Source of the DNA: Hirsutella rhossiliensis
Lineage: Eukaryota; Ascomycota; Sordariomycetes; Hypocreales; Ophiocordycipitaceae
Direction of reading: 5' to 3'
NCBI RefSeq assembly: GCF_020360975.1
Contig: NW_025408667.1
Coordinates: 9,858,001 to 9,922,000 of the forward strand
Length of the DNA stretch: 64,000 bases
Each line of letters starts with the position of its first letter. Positions within the stretch are counted from its first letter, which is position 1. Shown in pieces: positions 1 to 11,200 of the stretch. Both the position numbers and the translations under genes were made by a program. Below the pieces are notes generated by a model. It was not told the origin of the DNA and did not search any database. It saw only the letters and a program-made list of their open reading frames with translations.

Positions 1-234
1 AACTATAAACTTTCGCTACTAATAATAATATAGATATACTTAATATTTAATATCTTATTATTAAAACTAGCGCTATAAAACGCTAAACTATAGGAAAAAA
101 TCGAAGTTAACGATAATTAAAAATATAAAGCTAAATAAATACTAGATATAAGAAAATAAGGTTAGTAATAAGAATACCTTATTAAGTAGAAGGGATATAA
201 ACTAAAGGAAAATACCTAGGAACTACTTAAGTAC
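1..234 (+). pseudogene. pol: Integrase C-terminus with chromodomain remnant
   Basis: The sequence parallels 61501-61735 of the complete copy base for base apart from C-to-T and G-to-A changes. The last ~40 codons (about 120-234) correspond to the chromodomain; Lys-Gly-Tyr of the KWKGY-type core is still readable. CAA, CAG and TGG positions have become TAA or TAG. It is non-functional and recognisable only by comparison with the better copies. Confidence 0.65.
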
Positions 235-356
235 TTAACTTACTATAGTTCTTTACTTTAATAGTTTTATTAGTAAAATCTACCTTAGGTATTATAAAAT
301 CGCTTAACGAACTAATAGCATTCTAATTAATTATATTAAATCTACTTATAAACTAA

Positions 357-568
357 ATATCGACTACCGCTTTAGATTCTTAGCGCTTAGCCTCGTTAAG
401 GTTATCTAAGGAATAAAGGCCTTAGTAGACTATCTTAGTACCTTTTATTTTTAGCTAGCGCTTTTAATAGTAAAGCCGCGCTAAATAAGCTAAGGCTTTA
501 TTAAAGTCGGCTTAAGCTTTTAATATTCGCTCCTTAGTAATTTCTTCTTCTTTATTTAATCGATCGGA
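357..568 (-). pseudogene. Antisense reading frame of subfamily 0 (basic, helix-rich protein remnant)
   Basis: Read on the minus strand from 568 downward, this frame gives about 70 codons interrupted only by TAA/TAG. It shows an acidic start (NKEEEITKERI), then ALAYLARL, a Q-K-R-like stretch, an L-K-x-K-G-T-K-x-V segment and a S-L-D-N-L-N-E-A-K-R segment. The same pattern (E-E-A-x-A-R-L-A-R-I, KRFLKDRG) occurs in the antisense frame of family A at 61690-62065, although the two DNA stretches do not align. It sits between chromodomain and LTR, as in family A. From memory, similar short proteins annotated as hypothetical are common in fungal genomes, but no search was run. Function unknown. Confidence 0.55.
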
Positions 569-970
569 CTTTAGATTTATTTAAGATACTAAGAAATATA
601 TTAGCTATAAATAATAAGTAGGATAACGAAGTTACTTATAGGAGCTAATCGCTATACTTAACGTATTATAAGAACGACCCCGCTATATATATTTAGTATA
701 CTTAGAAGATTTCTCTAGTATTTTATAGCGGAAGCTATATAATAAATAAAAAGAATATAGTATAACGTCGAAACTAAGACGATTAATAGACTTAGCTAAA
801 CGAATACGCTTAAGGGTCTTATAAGAACGATCCTTTAATATATAACTAGATATACTATTAGTAGTATATCCTAAGAGATAGAAAGGATAAAATAAGGAAT
901 ATATATACGCGCGATAATGGTATATTTATATATAGCGGCTAAGGTAGTAGTAGGTCTTATAGATAAGACT

Positions 971-983
971 AAAAGGAGGGGAG
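971..983 (+). other. Polypurine tract before 3' LTR (subfamily 0)
   Basis: A run aaaaggaggggag precedes the LTR start at 990 and matches the tract of the complete copy (62493-62506). It would prime plus-strand DNA synthesis and fixes the element orientation as plus. Confidence 0.6.
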
Positions 984-989
984 ATATTA

Positions 990-1459
990 TATTATAACTA
1001 TAGTTAGCGGGCTATAAGAGAGCCGGCTATATTTACGTAATAAGGCGGCTTAGAATAATAGTTAGGATAAGAAGTTACTTAAGCTTAGCTTACCTAAAGC
1101 GTATATAAGCTAAGTAAGCCTTATATAAATAGATTACTACTTAGGATTATAGCTTATAAGTAAGCTATAGTAAGCTATAAAAGGGATTATAGCTAGGACC
1201 GTAATTTAAGGATAGTTTCTATAGGTATATATAGCTACTTACTTTTACTCCTTTAAATAAATAGCTCTCTAGCTTTTAATATAGATCTTTATTACGATTC
1301 TATCTTTAATTTTAATTACTTAGTTATAGTCTATAGTCTATAACCTCTAACTTATTACTAACGTAATATACTTATTATTACTTAGACCACGCCCTATTAT
1401 ATCTATTAATATAAACCCCTTAATAGGTTTATCCCTTAGGAATAATACTAGTTATTATA
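990..1459 (+). repeat. 3' LTR with exchanged U3 segment
   Basis: The first ~17 bases and the last ~209 bases (1251-1459) match the family A LTR, including the ends tattataac and gttattata (from TGTTACGACC...GGTCGTTACA). The middle 1007-1250 is unrelated to the GC-rich AGCGCT-bearing middle of the other LTRs, but the total length (470 bp) is nearly unchanged against 464-486 bp. This looks like a U3 replacement, by recombination or long divergence, rather than a random insertion. Confidence 0.7.
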
Positions 1460-2300
1460 TATAGCTATATAAGCTTCGCGCTATCTTCCTATACTATAGT
1501 CCCCGCTACCTATAAGAGCGTCTCTTTAAAATCGGGAAGGAATTCGCTAAAGGTTTATCTATCTCTTTACTTAAAAGTTTATAGCCTATCTTACGCCTTC
1601 TCCTACTCTTATACGTTACTAAATATATATATAAGGTATTAAAAGAAGTCTTATAGGTCGCGTTTACCCCTAAGGCCGCCCTTATCTTAGAATCTAAAGA
1701 TCCGCTATATCTAAGGCTCTAATAGCGTATAGAGGAGTAAATACTACGCTATATCGCGATAGCTATTTAGGCCCTATTTCTTATTAGTTATAAACTTCGT
1801 TTATAGCTAGCTAAGAAAGAAGTAAAAGGACTCTAGCTTACTAGCCTAAGTTAGCTAAGGGAGCGGCTTCTACGTTAATAGTATCGCTGCCTTAACTAGT
1901 ATTATAGAGGTTATAGGGGTTAAAGCTAGTCTTATAGATAGCTCTCTTAGTATAGTAAGAACCTTATCCTTCTCGCTAGCTATTATACTTTTAATCGCTT
2001 TTAGGATAGCTACGATACTTCCTATCTATTTAAAAAGGGGCAGAGTACTTCTTTAAGGAGGAGGCGCCCTCTTTAAAGAGATATTTATTAGATCTATTAG
2101 TTAATAGCTTATACTATTCTAGAGTAAGTAGAAGCGTATATATAGGTACCGTTTATAGAATAATAATAATAAGCTATATAGAGCTCTCTTATACGTAGCT
2201 AGCCTATATATATATATATAGGATCCGGCCCTTTATATATAACTATATAGCTTAGGCTATAGCCTAAGCCTATAACTTATAATAGTTAAAGACTCTTATA
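1460..2300. repeat. Direct repeat R, copy 1 (uninterrupted)
   Basis: About 841 bp, repeated at 3798-4499 plus 15244-15383 in the same orientation with many C/T and G/A differences. It is the empty-site version of the R copy that received the TIR transposon: here gtttatagaataataataataagc is continuous around 2150-2172. On the minus strand part of it (~1500-1700) reads as a fairly open, basic stretch, but I recognise no family. Its 5' edge coincides with the target duplication of the chromovirus to its left, so it may be truncated. It could be an LTR of a decayed element or a duplicated DNA repeat. Confidence 0.7.
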
Positions 2301-3797
2301 GGTATATTCTTATAAGACCTTATTAAGGACCTTATTAAAGACTTTACTATATAGGCTATATATATTCCTTAGGGTATAAATACCCTTATTAAACTACTTA
2401 CTTAAATAAAACCCTTAGTTAAGAGGTCCCTTAGTATCTTTTTTAATATTAATAGCTCTATATATAATATACTATAAAGTAGCTTAAATAGTATAAGTAG
2501 CTCTTACCCTTTCTTATTAGTATAGAGTATAACCTTATAGTTTACTCTTAGCTTTTATATATTAAGCTTATTTACTTCTTAGGACTTAAATAGTAGTAAA
2601 AGGTTATAAAAGCGCTTTAAAATCTATTATTATAGTTTAAAGGGCGACTTTAGCTTTTTTATTTAAAAGGCTTTATTAATATCTACTAGGCTAATTATAT
2701 AAACCGCTATATTAGCCGCTACCTAGCCCTCCTCTTACTTTATTTATTATATAGTTCTTATAAAAATAAAAGTAAGGACTTTTTAAGCTAAGTATAACCC
2801 TTATATACTTAGTCTTATACTAATAAAACTATTATTATAATAAAACTATTATTATATAGGCTTAAATTATAGCTTCTTTTAATATAAAACTAAGTATAAC
2901 TTTATATATAATAACTAAGGTTTCCTAAGGATTAAGGGAAACTCTAGCTAAAGGATTATATAAGCTATAATAAGCCTATAGTACTTATTAACCTTTATAG
3001 CTAGCTATATAATACCCTTAATTTCTATACTTTTTATTACGCTTAAAGCGCTTTTTACTTACGTTAAAGTAATCCTTTTTACTAATACTTATATTTCTTA
3101 TATAAGCGCTTAATTAACTATAGTATAGTACTAGTAGCTCTTATCTATAAGGGTAGCTATAAGTAAAGAGCTATTAACTATAACTTATATTAAAGTAAGC
3201 TCTTCTTTTATATAGGCGGATAATTCCTTTTTCTCTTTTACTAGTACTAGCGATTAAAGCTTTAAGGCCTATCTATACTTTAAAGCTATTCTTTTTCTTT
3301 TATACTTAAGGGAGTAAAGTCCTCTTTATTATTTAAAGTAAGAAGTAGTTCTATCTTTATTACTTATATTACTATAGGCTACTTAGCTAAAAGGAAGGGC
3401 TATTTTAAATATAAAGTATATAAACGCGCTATAATATAAGTAGTAGTTCTTAGCCTTCTTTTTCTTAATCTCTTTACTTATTACTTACTTTACTTACTAC
3501 TTAAAGTATAAAGTAGTATAAGGGGTAGTTAATAGCGTCTTCCTACTATACTTAGCTTAGTTTAAGTAGGTAGCTAATATTAAGGTATTCTTATTAATAT
3601 TAATAGCTAGCTATTTATCTTATAAAAGGGCGGTAATTTTATTACTACTATATAATATACGCTTATAAAGCTTTTAGAAATATAGCGTTTACTTATAGCT
3701 CTATACTATATTTATTAACTAGCTTATATACTTACTATAGTTAATAAGTATAATTATAAAGATAGGTAGCTCTTATAAAGCTAGTATAATTAAATTC
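2301..3797. other. Unassigned AT-rich segment between R repeats
   Basis: About 1.5 kb of strongly RIP-like sequence flanked by the two R repeats. No conserved domain is readable in any frame. It may be the internal part of a small or truncated element whose LTRs are the R repeats. Besides a short tandem repeat near 2821 nothing stands out. Confidence 0.4.
2821..2854. repeat. Two perfect 17-bp tandem units
   Basis: The unit taataaaactattatta occurs twice head to tail without a mismatch. Confidence 0.8.
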
Positions 3798-4499
3798 TAT
3801 AGCTATATAAGCTTTATACTATCTTTTTATACTATAGTCCTTACTACTTATAAAAGCGTCTTTTTAAAGTAAGGAGGAATCTACTAAAGGTCTATTAATC
3901 TCTTTACTTAAGGGTCTATAGCTTATCCTATACTTTTTCCTACTCTTATATATTACTAAATATATATATAAGGTATTAAAAGAAGTCTTATAGGTCGCGT
4001 TTACTCTTAAGGCCGCCCTTATCTTATAATCTAAAATCCTATTATATTTAAGGCTTTAATAGCGTATAAAAAAGTAAATACTATATAATATTATAATAGC
4101 TATTTAAGCCTTATTTCTTATTAGTTATATACTTTATTTAAAGCTAGTTAAGAAAGATATAAAAGGACTTTAGCTTACTATCTTAAGTTAGCTAAGGGAG
4201 TAGCTTCCGCGCTAATAGTATTACTACTATAACTAGCGTTATAGAAGTTATAGGGGTTAACGCTAGTCTTATAAATAGCTCCCTTAATATAGCGAGAACC
4301 TTATCTTTCTAGCTAGCTATCGCGCTTTTAATCGCTTTTAAGATAGCTATAATACTTCCTATCTATTTAAAGGGGGGCGGAGTACTCCCTTAAGAAAGTA
4401 GTACCTTTTCTAAAAAGATATCTATTAGATTTATTAGTTAATAGCTTATACTATTATAAAGTAAGTAAAGGTATATATATAAGTACCGTTTATAAAATA
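3798..4499. repeat. Direct repeat R, copy 2, left part
   Basis: This aligns with 1460-2160 in the same direction. It stops at ttataaaata (4490-4499), where the TIR transposon begins. The rest of R resumes at 15244, so the TIR element plus its internal chromovirus split this copy. Confidence 0.75.
4490..4499. repeat. 10-bp target site duplication, left
   Basis: ttataaaata here is repeated exactly at 15234-15243. The empty R copy at ~2150 has the related ttatagaata once. A 10-bp duplication is in the range typical for Mutator-like transposons. Confidence 0.75.
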
Positions 4500-4673
4500 A
4501 GTATTACTATTTATATATATATATATCTCTATTTATATAAACGCCCTATTTTTAAGATACGTACTAACGCTAGCCCGCCCCGCCTATTTATACCGTGCCT
4601 ATATAGTAGGTAGCGGTACCGCCTAAATGCCCGCGCCTAAGCCCGCCTATATATATATACTATATATAAGGTA
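4500..4673 (+). repeat. Left terminal inverted repeat
   Basis: Starts agtattactattta and runs through the GC-rich block with gctagcccgcc and taggtagcggtac to cctaagcccgcctata. It is the reverse complement of 15061-15233 apart from scattered C/T and G/A differences. Confidence 0.85.
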
Positions 4674-4689
4674 AGAAAGGCCGTATAAC

Positions 4690-6960
4690 GTATGCCTCTT
4701 AATTCGCTTAAATAACGTATTTCCGGGCCTTAAGCTTAAAGTTAAAATAATCGGCCCGTTAATTAATCCGGCCCCTCTAGCGCTTATAGGCGGCGGCGGC
4801 GGCGGTCGCCCCTACTTAATAGCCTCCTACTTAACGAGCGCCTAACGAAGCCGGCCCTAACGAAGCCGAAGGCGCGCTCCTCTTACCGCGTCCTCCTCTT
4901 AATCCCCTTCCCCTTATATTTCCTCGGGCTAACGATCCTTATTATAACGCTGCGAGAGAACGCGGGCTATAGCTAAGTTCGTCTATCTCGTCTTACCCTC
5001 GGTGCCTTCGAATACTCGCGTTAAGCCGCCTCGAGCTAGCCTAACTTAAATTAAGTAGCTATAATAACCTCGTCGCCGCCGTAGCTACCTCGGCTAGCTA
5101 TAATGCCTTCGCTGCGAGGGAGCTTAGTATAGATAGCTTATTATTATAGGGGCGGCCGCGTATAACTATAACGATATCGGGATCGCGGATTCGTAATAAT
5201 AGCTCCTCGAGGTCCTAATAGTAATAATTAGTAAAGAAATTACTAGAAAGGGGGGGGGTCTTTACTAATAGCTTCTTAAGCTACTAGCGCGAGAGAATAT
5301 TATGCTTTTTAAGCGTTAACCTAGCTTCGAGGCGTTAAAGGATCGTATATATATAAGGTAGCCTAAATTACTATTTAAATCGCCCGCTATAAAGCTATAA
5401 CGGCTATAGCTCTTACGTTAGCGAGGGCATCGCGGCGAGGGTAAGCCTATATTATATAGTAAGTAGGTTAACTACTTTATAAGTAATTTTAACGCTAAGA
5501 TCCCTAAGCTAAGTCTGCTTAAGGAAATAACGCCCTTATTATATCTCTTACTAAGCGGCCTTCTATATATATATTATTTCTTTATTCTTAATTATTTATA
5601 TAAGGGTATTATAAAGATATAAGAGGTTAAAGGTGCCTATAACTAAATACGACTTTATATCCTTATAAGTAGTCTCGACTAGGCTATTTACCCGCTACTT
5701 AAAGTTACGATACTAGCTAATAAGGTAGCCTACCTATTACTTACGCTATAGTATATATTCGTTTAAGATATAGGTTACGATATAGCCTTACTATATACCG
5801 AAGATCTTATCGAGCCTCTCCTACGCCTTATAGAAATTCGCCTTTATCTTTATATAAATAACGCGCTTCTAAGTAAGGAATATACCCTTATAGCTATATT
5901 CGACTTCGCTATTTAGGTTAAGGTTTAAATTAGCCGCCGCGGCGGCGCTTTTCTCGGCGGCGCCTTATTTAACAGCTTCTTAAGCGAGAATAGCTTTAAC
6001 CTTTAACGGGATCTCTATATTAATAGGGTTTTTAAGGCTATCGGGATTTACTTTATCTCTTTAGCATAACTAGATTTAAGCCCGAACGTTACTATTAACG
6101 TAGAATATATAGAGTTATTATTATATAAGAGGGAAAATATAAAGAAGGGCGTTTTTAAGAGCAGCTTCTTTATCTATAATAACTATATTAGGCTCTTATA
6201 TATTAATCGCCCTATAAAGCTTATTAAGAGACTTATAAAGCTACTAATATCCTTCCTTTTTCTCTATATTAATAAGGCTAAAGGCAAAGTTTACTAGAGA
6301 CTTTTAGTTAGTAACCCTAGTAACTTAGAAAAGGAAGAGCTTAAAGCGGTTCGTCTTATATATATTATCGATACCGAGAACCTTAGGGAAACGTTTCTAT
6401 ATCTTTTAATACTATAGGTAGGTCTATAATACGCCTTAAATCTTATTTTTATTATATAGGTCGAATTTAATATAATAAAGAAGATCGCTAGCTTAAAGAT
6501 ACTATAAGAACGCTTATATTACTATTATACCTCTAAGAGCGGTAAAACGGATCTTTTAGCAATCGTTATAGATATCTTAGATATAAAAGAACGCTATAAA
6601 AGGCTCGGCCTTATATAAAATAGTCGATATCTCTTAAGCCGGTAGCGCTTTATATTAAGAGAGGTTCTACTGAAGAGCTTACTATATTACGGTCCGTCGG
6701 CGATAAATATTATACGCTAAGGGATTAAGAGATAGCCCGTAGTTATAGTAGCCCTTAGTAACTTAAAAAGTCTACTACTAAGCTCCTTCTTCCTTATTAT
6801 ATAAAGCCGTTATAATAAAGCGGAAAGGGCAGTTAAGCTTCTAGGTAAACGGCTTACTTAGCCCTATACTAGTAGAAGCCCGCCGCGGGCTACGATTATA
6901 TATAAAGAGGACTTAGGTTATAAGGGAGATCCTATTAATATCTCGCTTATATAAGCTTAA
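4690..6960 (+). pseudogene. Unrecognised TIR-element protein, first part (~755 codons)
   Basis: One plus-strand phase (codons starting at 4741, 5341, 6121, 6541, 6955) stays readable over 2.2 kb. All stops noticed are TAA or TAG, as RIP of CAA/CAG/TGG would give, at about 14 per 350 codons in the last kilobase. Readable pieces are an alanine/glycine-rich stretch near 4790, RENIMLFKR near 5300, and GKTDLLAIVIDILD near 6541, followed by REVLLKSLLYYGPSAINIIR. The frame runs into the chromovirus at 6961 and resumes at 14809 in phase. I do not recognise the family. It could be the transposase or a captured gene. Confidence 0.55.
6956..6960. repeat. 5-bp target duplication of element 1, left
   Basis: cttaa is repeated exactly at 14804-14808. 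The related sequence at ~15603 (gaacttaaccgcttaa) shows the uninterrupted site. Confidence 0.85.
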
Positions 6961-7424
6961 TATAATAACCGGTGTTATTCTTAAGGGATAAACCTATCGA
7001 GGGGTTTATATTAGCAGATATAATAGGGCGTGGTCTAAGTAATAATAAGTATATTACGTTAGTAATAAGTTAGAGGTTATGGACCGTAGACTATAACTAG
7101 GTAATTAGAATTAGAGATAGAATCGTAATAAAGATCTATATTAAAAGCTATTAAGCTATCTATCTAAAGGAGTATTCCGTTCCTTCCTTATATATCTCGA
7201 GAGCTTCCCTAGATCGCCGAGAGCACTTAGTAATCCCGTTGCCTAGGAGCGCTAGGGCGCTAGAGCGACCCTACGATCTAGCCGTAGAGCGTTAAAGCGC
7301 TAGAGTAACCCGTCGCTCTAAACTTAATTAGCCCGTCGGTCCGTCTAATATTCCTTACTCCCTACGTTACGTGTCCTCGTAATATTTACTAGTCCCCGCG
7401 GTTCGCTAGACCGTAGTCGTAATA
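6961..7424 (-). repeat. Element 1 3' LTR (left)
   Basis: 464 bp, starts tataataaccggtg and ends gtcgtaata, from TGTAACGACC...GGTCGTAACA inverted ends. It is followed by the complement of the polypurine tract, so it is the downstream LTR of a minus-strand element. Confidence 0.9.
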
Positions 7425-7446
7425 AGATGCCTCCCCTCCTTTTAGT
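7425..7446 (-). other. Polypurine tract of element 1 (complement)
   Basis: agatgcctcccctcctttta on the plus strand is a pyrimidine run, i.e. a purine tract on the coding strand next to the 3' LTR. Confidence 0.6.
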
Positions 7447-7870
7447 CTTGCCCTTAAGACCTACTACCTTAGCCGCCGTGTATAAATATACCCTTATCGC
7501 GTCGTGTATAAGTATATTATTCTTTATTCCTTTATCCTTTTAGGATATACTACTAATAGTATATCTAGTTATATTTAAAAATCCTATTCTCGTAATTCCG
7601 ATAAATCGCGTTAACGATCGGAGCTAGTATCCTAGACCGAGATCTATAGTATCGAAATTATACCTTACTCCCGTTGTTTTTAGTTAGGCCTAACTTATAA
7701 AGTCGGCGAGCGTTCTAATCGGTATTCCGAATATACCTCTATAGGCCGTTCTTATAATAGGTATAATATAGCGTCCGCCTATTCGTTTTATCCCTTTCCT
7801 TCCTTATTATTCTTTTTCGCTAATATTCCTTCTTTTTCTAGTTCGTCGTATTATAAATTAATAGTAAAAG

Positions 7871-8245
7871 ATTAATTCGGACGAACGGAAAGTAAAAGAA
7901 GCGTTAGAGGAAGCGATAGCTCGCCTAGCTCGGATTAGGAGATAGAAGCGTTTCCTAAAGGACCGAGGTAGTAAGTTATTTTAGCGGGGTATATAAGCTA
8001 TTAATAAAGAAGATAGTATAATACGTTCTTCTCGAGACGAATCGGTTCGTTTATTAAATAAGGAAACTATTGCTATTAGCGAGGTTTAATCGTTTAGTGC
8101 CTTAGACGTATTAGACTAAGATGCTATTCTTAGTAACCCTATATCTCTAAGTAAGGGTTCGCTTAATAGAACTATCGGAGTAGAGAACCGTAGTAGGTTA
8201 AGTGCTTAAGTAGTTCCTAGGTATTTTCCTTTAATCTATATCCCT
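7871..8245 (+). pseudogene. Antisense reading frame in element 1
   Basis: Plus strand, opposite to gag-pol. It begins INSDERKVKEALEEAIARL and continues RIRR, KRFLKDRGSKLF, with TAG/TAA stops at positions where glutamine or tryptophan codons are expected. The frame and its stops are shared with elements 2, 3 and 4. It overlaps the antisense of the chromodomain region. Function unknown; the start codon is not evident because ATG is destroyed by RIP. Confidence 0.6.
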
Positions 8246-11200
8246 TCTACTTAATAAGGTATTCTTATTACTAACCTTATTTTCTTATATTTAGTATTTA
8301 TTCTACTTTATATTCTTAATCGTTGTTAACTTTAATTTTTTCCTATAGTTTAACGTTTCGTAGCGCTAGTTTTAATAATAAGATATAAAATATCGGGTAT
8401 ATCTATATTATTATTAGTAGCGAAAGTTCGTAGTTAACTTTTAAAATAGTTTTCTTAACCTTAAACGGTCTAAGTTTCTTAAAATCTAATTTATTACTTA
8501 GTCGTTTTATTTTAATATTTCGTCGTATAAGGTAGACTATATCTCCCTCTTAAAAGATTAGTCCCTATAATCTTTTCCGATTATAGTAAGTAGATATTCG
8601 TTCTCTAATAAATTAAAGTTCTTATTATATTTCTTTATATAATTTTCGTAGCTAATCTACTTATAGTATCGCTCGTTCCGCTTATAGTCCTTATTAAGTA
8701 ACCTTAAATACTTCTAGGTTATATCTATAATTAGCGTATACTAGTAAGAGCTTAGTTATTTCTATAACTAAGCTATTATAAGCTAGTTACGCTATTAGTA
8801 GCTATTTAACTTAATCGTTTTATTCGTAGCTAATATAATATCGTAAATATTATTTAAGCGTTTAGTTAAGTCGTTTTATTTATCTATCTATTTATAGGTA
8901 ATAAGCTATACTAAGCTTATATTTCGTCCCTACTTATACTATAAGAGCTTACTAAAACTTAGCTATAAATATACTTCCTTTATTAAAGATAATCTCGTTT
9001 AGTAGTCCGTAATTACTAATAATAGTTTATAGGAATATATATACTAGCTCTTTTATATTACTTACTTCTTTATACGGTAAAAAGTATCCGTACTTTATTA
9101 ATCTATTAGTAATAACGAATATACTATCGTACTTAACGTTAGTTATAGGTTCTTTTAATAGTAGTAGCTTTATAATATAGTCGAAAGCTATTAAATCCTA
9201 TAGTTTCTCTAGTACTAGTAGCGGTTATAATTCTCTATATAGTTTATATCGTTTAGCTTTACTTTATATATAAAGTTTATATTCTTTAATAACTTATTAT
9301 ATTGCTTCTTTAAGCTATAGGAAGTTATATTATCGTTTAATCCGTTCTATTATTCTTTAGATTCCTTAGTATCTATATATTAGATATTTATATATATCTT
9401 ATATAACTTTATCTCGTAATTTTAGTAGTACCTAGATTTTGTTTTTATATATTAGAACTTCTAAATATTCTATATCGTATCCGTTTAGTGCTTTATATTC
9501 TTTTATCTATTTTAGGATCTTTTAGTAAATCGAGTCGTTAGGTTATACTTTAAATATTATATTTAGCTATCGTTGCTAGTAGTTCCCGTTTTCGTTGATT
9601 TCTAGGAGCTATCCTTTCGCTATAAGTGCTCCTATATTATAGTTACTTTATCGACTAAGGGCATTAGCTCGACTATTTTCTATTCCTTTTCTATAGATTA
9701 TTTTATAGTTAAACTCCGATAAATATTCAGCCTATCGGATCTATTATCCGTTTAACTATTATATTATTATAAAGTATAAGATATTCTTATAATCTATATA
9801 GACCTTAACTTTATATTTACTTCTAAGAAGGTGGTATCGAAATTCCTTAAAAGCTTAAATAATTATAAGGAATTCTTTATTATAGATAAGGTAATTAAGT
9901 TCTACGCTATATAGCTTTTTCGAGTAGAATATAATTAGTTATAGTCTTCCTTTATTATCTTTTTATCCGATTTATACTCCTAGAGTAAAGTCTAATATAT
10001 CGGTTTCGAGTTCGATTTATCGTTTTAAATCGAAGGTAGTTAGGACTAGTTCTTATATAATCGTAGTCTTAATATAATCGAAAGCTTCGTTAGCTTTATC
10101 GTCTTATATAAATTCTTTTTCCTTCTTCGTTAAGTCGTATAGTAGTACTACGATCTTTCTAAAATCTTTAATAAATCGTTAGTAGTAATTTATAAATCCT
10201 AGGAAACTTTATATATCCTTAACGTTCTTTAGCGTTAGCTATTCTTTAACTAAGTTAATTTTATCTTATTATATTCGTATCTCCCTTAGTAAGATTATAT
10301 ATCCGAGGAAGTCTACTTCCTATATATAAAACTTACTTTTCTTTAGTTTAACTAGTAACTTCGCATTTTAAAGTATATAGAGTACCTTATAGACGTGTTC
10401 CTTATATTCTTTTAAGGTATCCGAGAAGATTAGGATATTATCTAGGTATACTACTATAAAGATATCTAAGTATTCGCGTAGGATATTATTAATTATCCGT
10501 TAGAAGGTAGCTAGTATATTTATAAGTCTAAATAGTATTACTAGATATTTAAATAGTCCGAATTTCGTTCTAAAGGCTATTATCTATTCGTATCCCTTTT
10601 TTATACGTATTAAGTTATAGGCGCCTTTAAGATCAAGGGCTATAAACTATTTTTTGCTATATAGTCGATCTCGTAGTTCCGATATAAGCGGTAATAGTAT
10701 TCGGTCCTTTATTATAATATTATTTAAGCGTCTATAGTCGATAACTAGTCGTAGCTTACCGTTTTTCTTTAAAATAAATATAACTAGGTAGCCTACTTTA
10801 GATATTAACGTTTATATATATCCCTTTTATAGATTCTCGTTAAGGTAGTCGCGTAGCGTTTATAGTTGCTTTTCGTTTAGGTTATAGATTTTATAGAACG
10901 TCGGCGTTATTCTATCCTTAAGATAAATTTCGTAGTCTTATTAGCTATATTTAGGTAACCTTATCTTAAGTTCTTCCTTAAAGAGTTTATTATATTTCCG
11001 GTATTCCTAAGGGATGTTCTTTATTCTATCTTATAGGCTTTATTTTTTCTTTTAAGAGCTGGTTTCTCTTAACTCGAGCTCTTTATTAATTTATTTAAGG
11101 TCTTTCCTTAAATTAGTAATAACTCTTTAGATCTTCGTATTATATCCTTTATTCTATTTATATCGGATGCTAGGTTATATAGCCGTATTAGTTAGTACGT

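Larger units (their letters stand above)
1..1459 (+). mobile_element. 3' end of a chromovirus (Gypsy family A, subfamily 0), cut by window edge
   Basis: The first ~260 bases align with the integrase/chromodomain end of the complete copy at 55120-62991 (compare 61501 onward), in the same orientation. Bases ~830-1006 and ~1251-1459 again align with the pre-LTR and LTR sequence of that copy. Bases ~270-830 and 1007-1250 do not align at nucleotide level, so this is a mosaic or a distinct subfamily. The copy is heavily RIP-mutated. It ends at 1459 and is followed by tatag, probably its target duplication; the 5' partner lies outside the window. Confidence 0.8.

Noticed and set aside
6541..6580. 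P-loop-like GKT in the TIR-element frame
   Set aside because: Only G-K-T-D is present; the upstream GxxxxGK spacing of a Walker A motif is not met and no Walker B follows, so no ATPase call was made.
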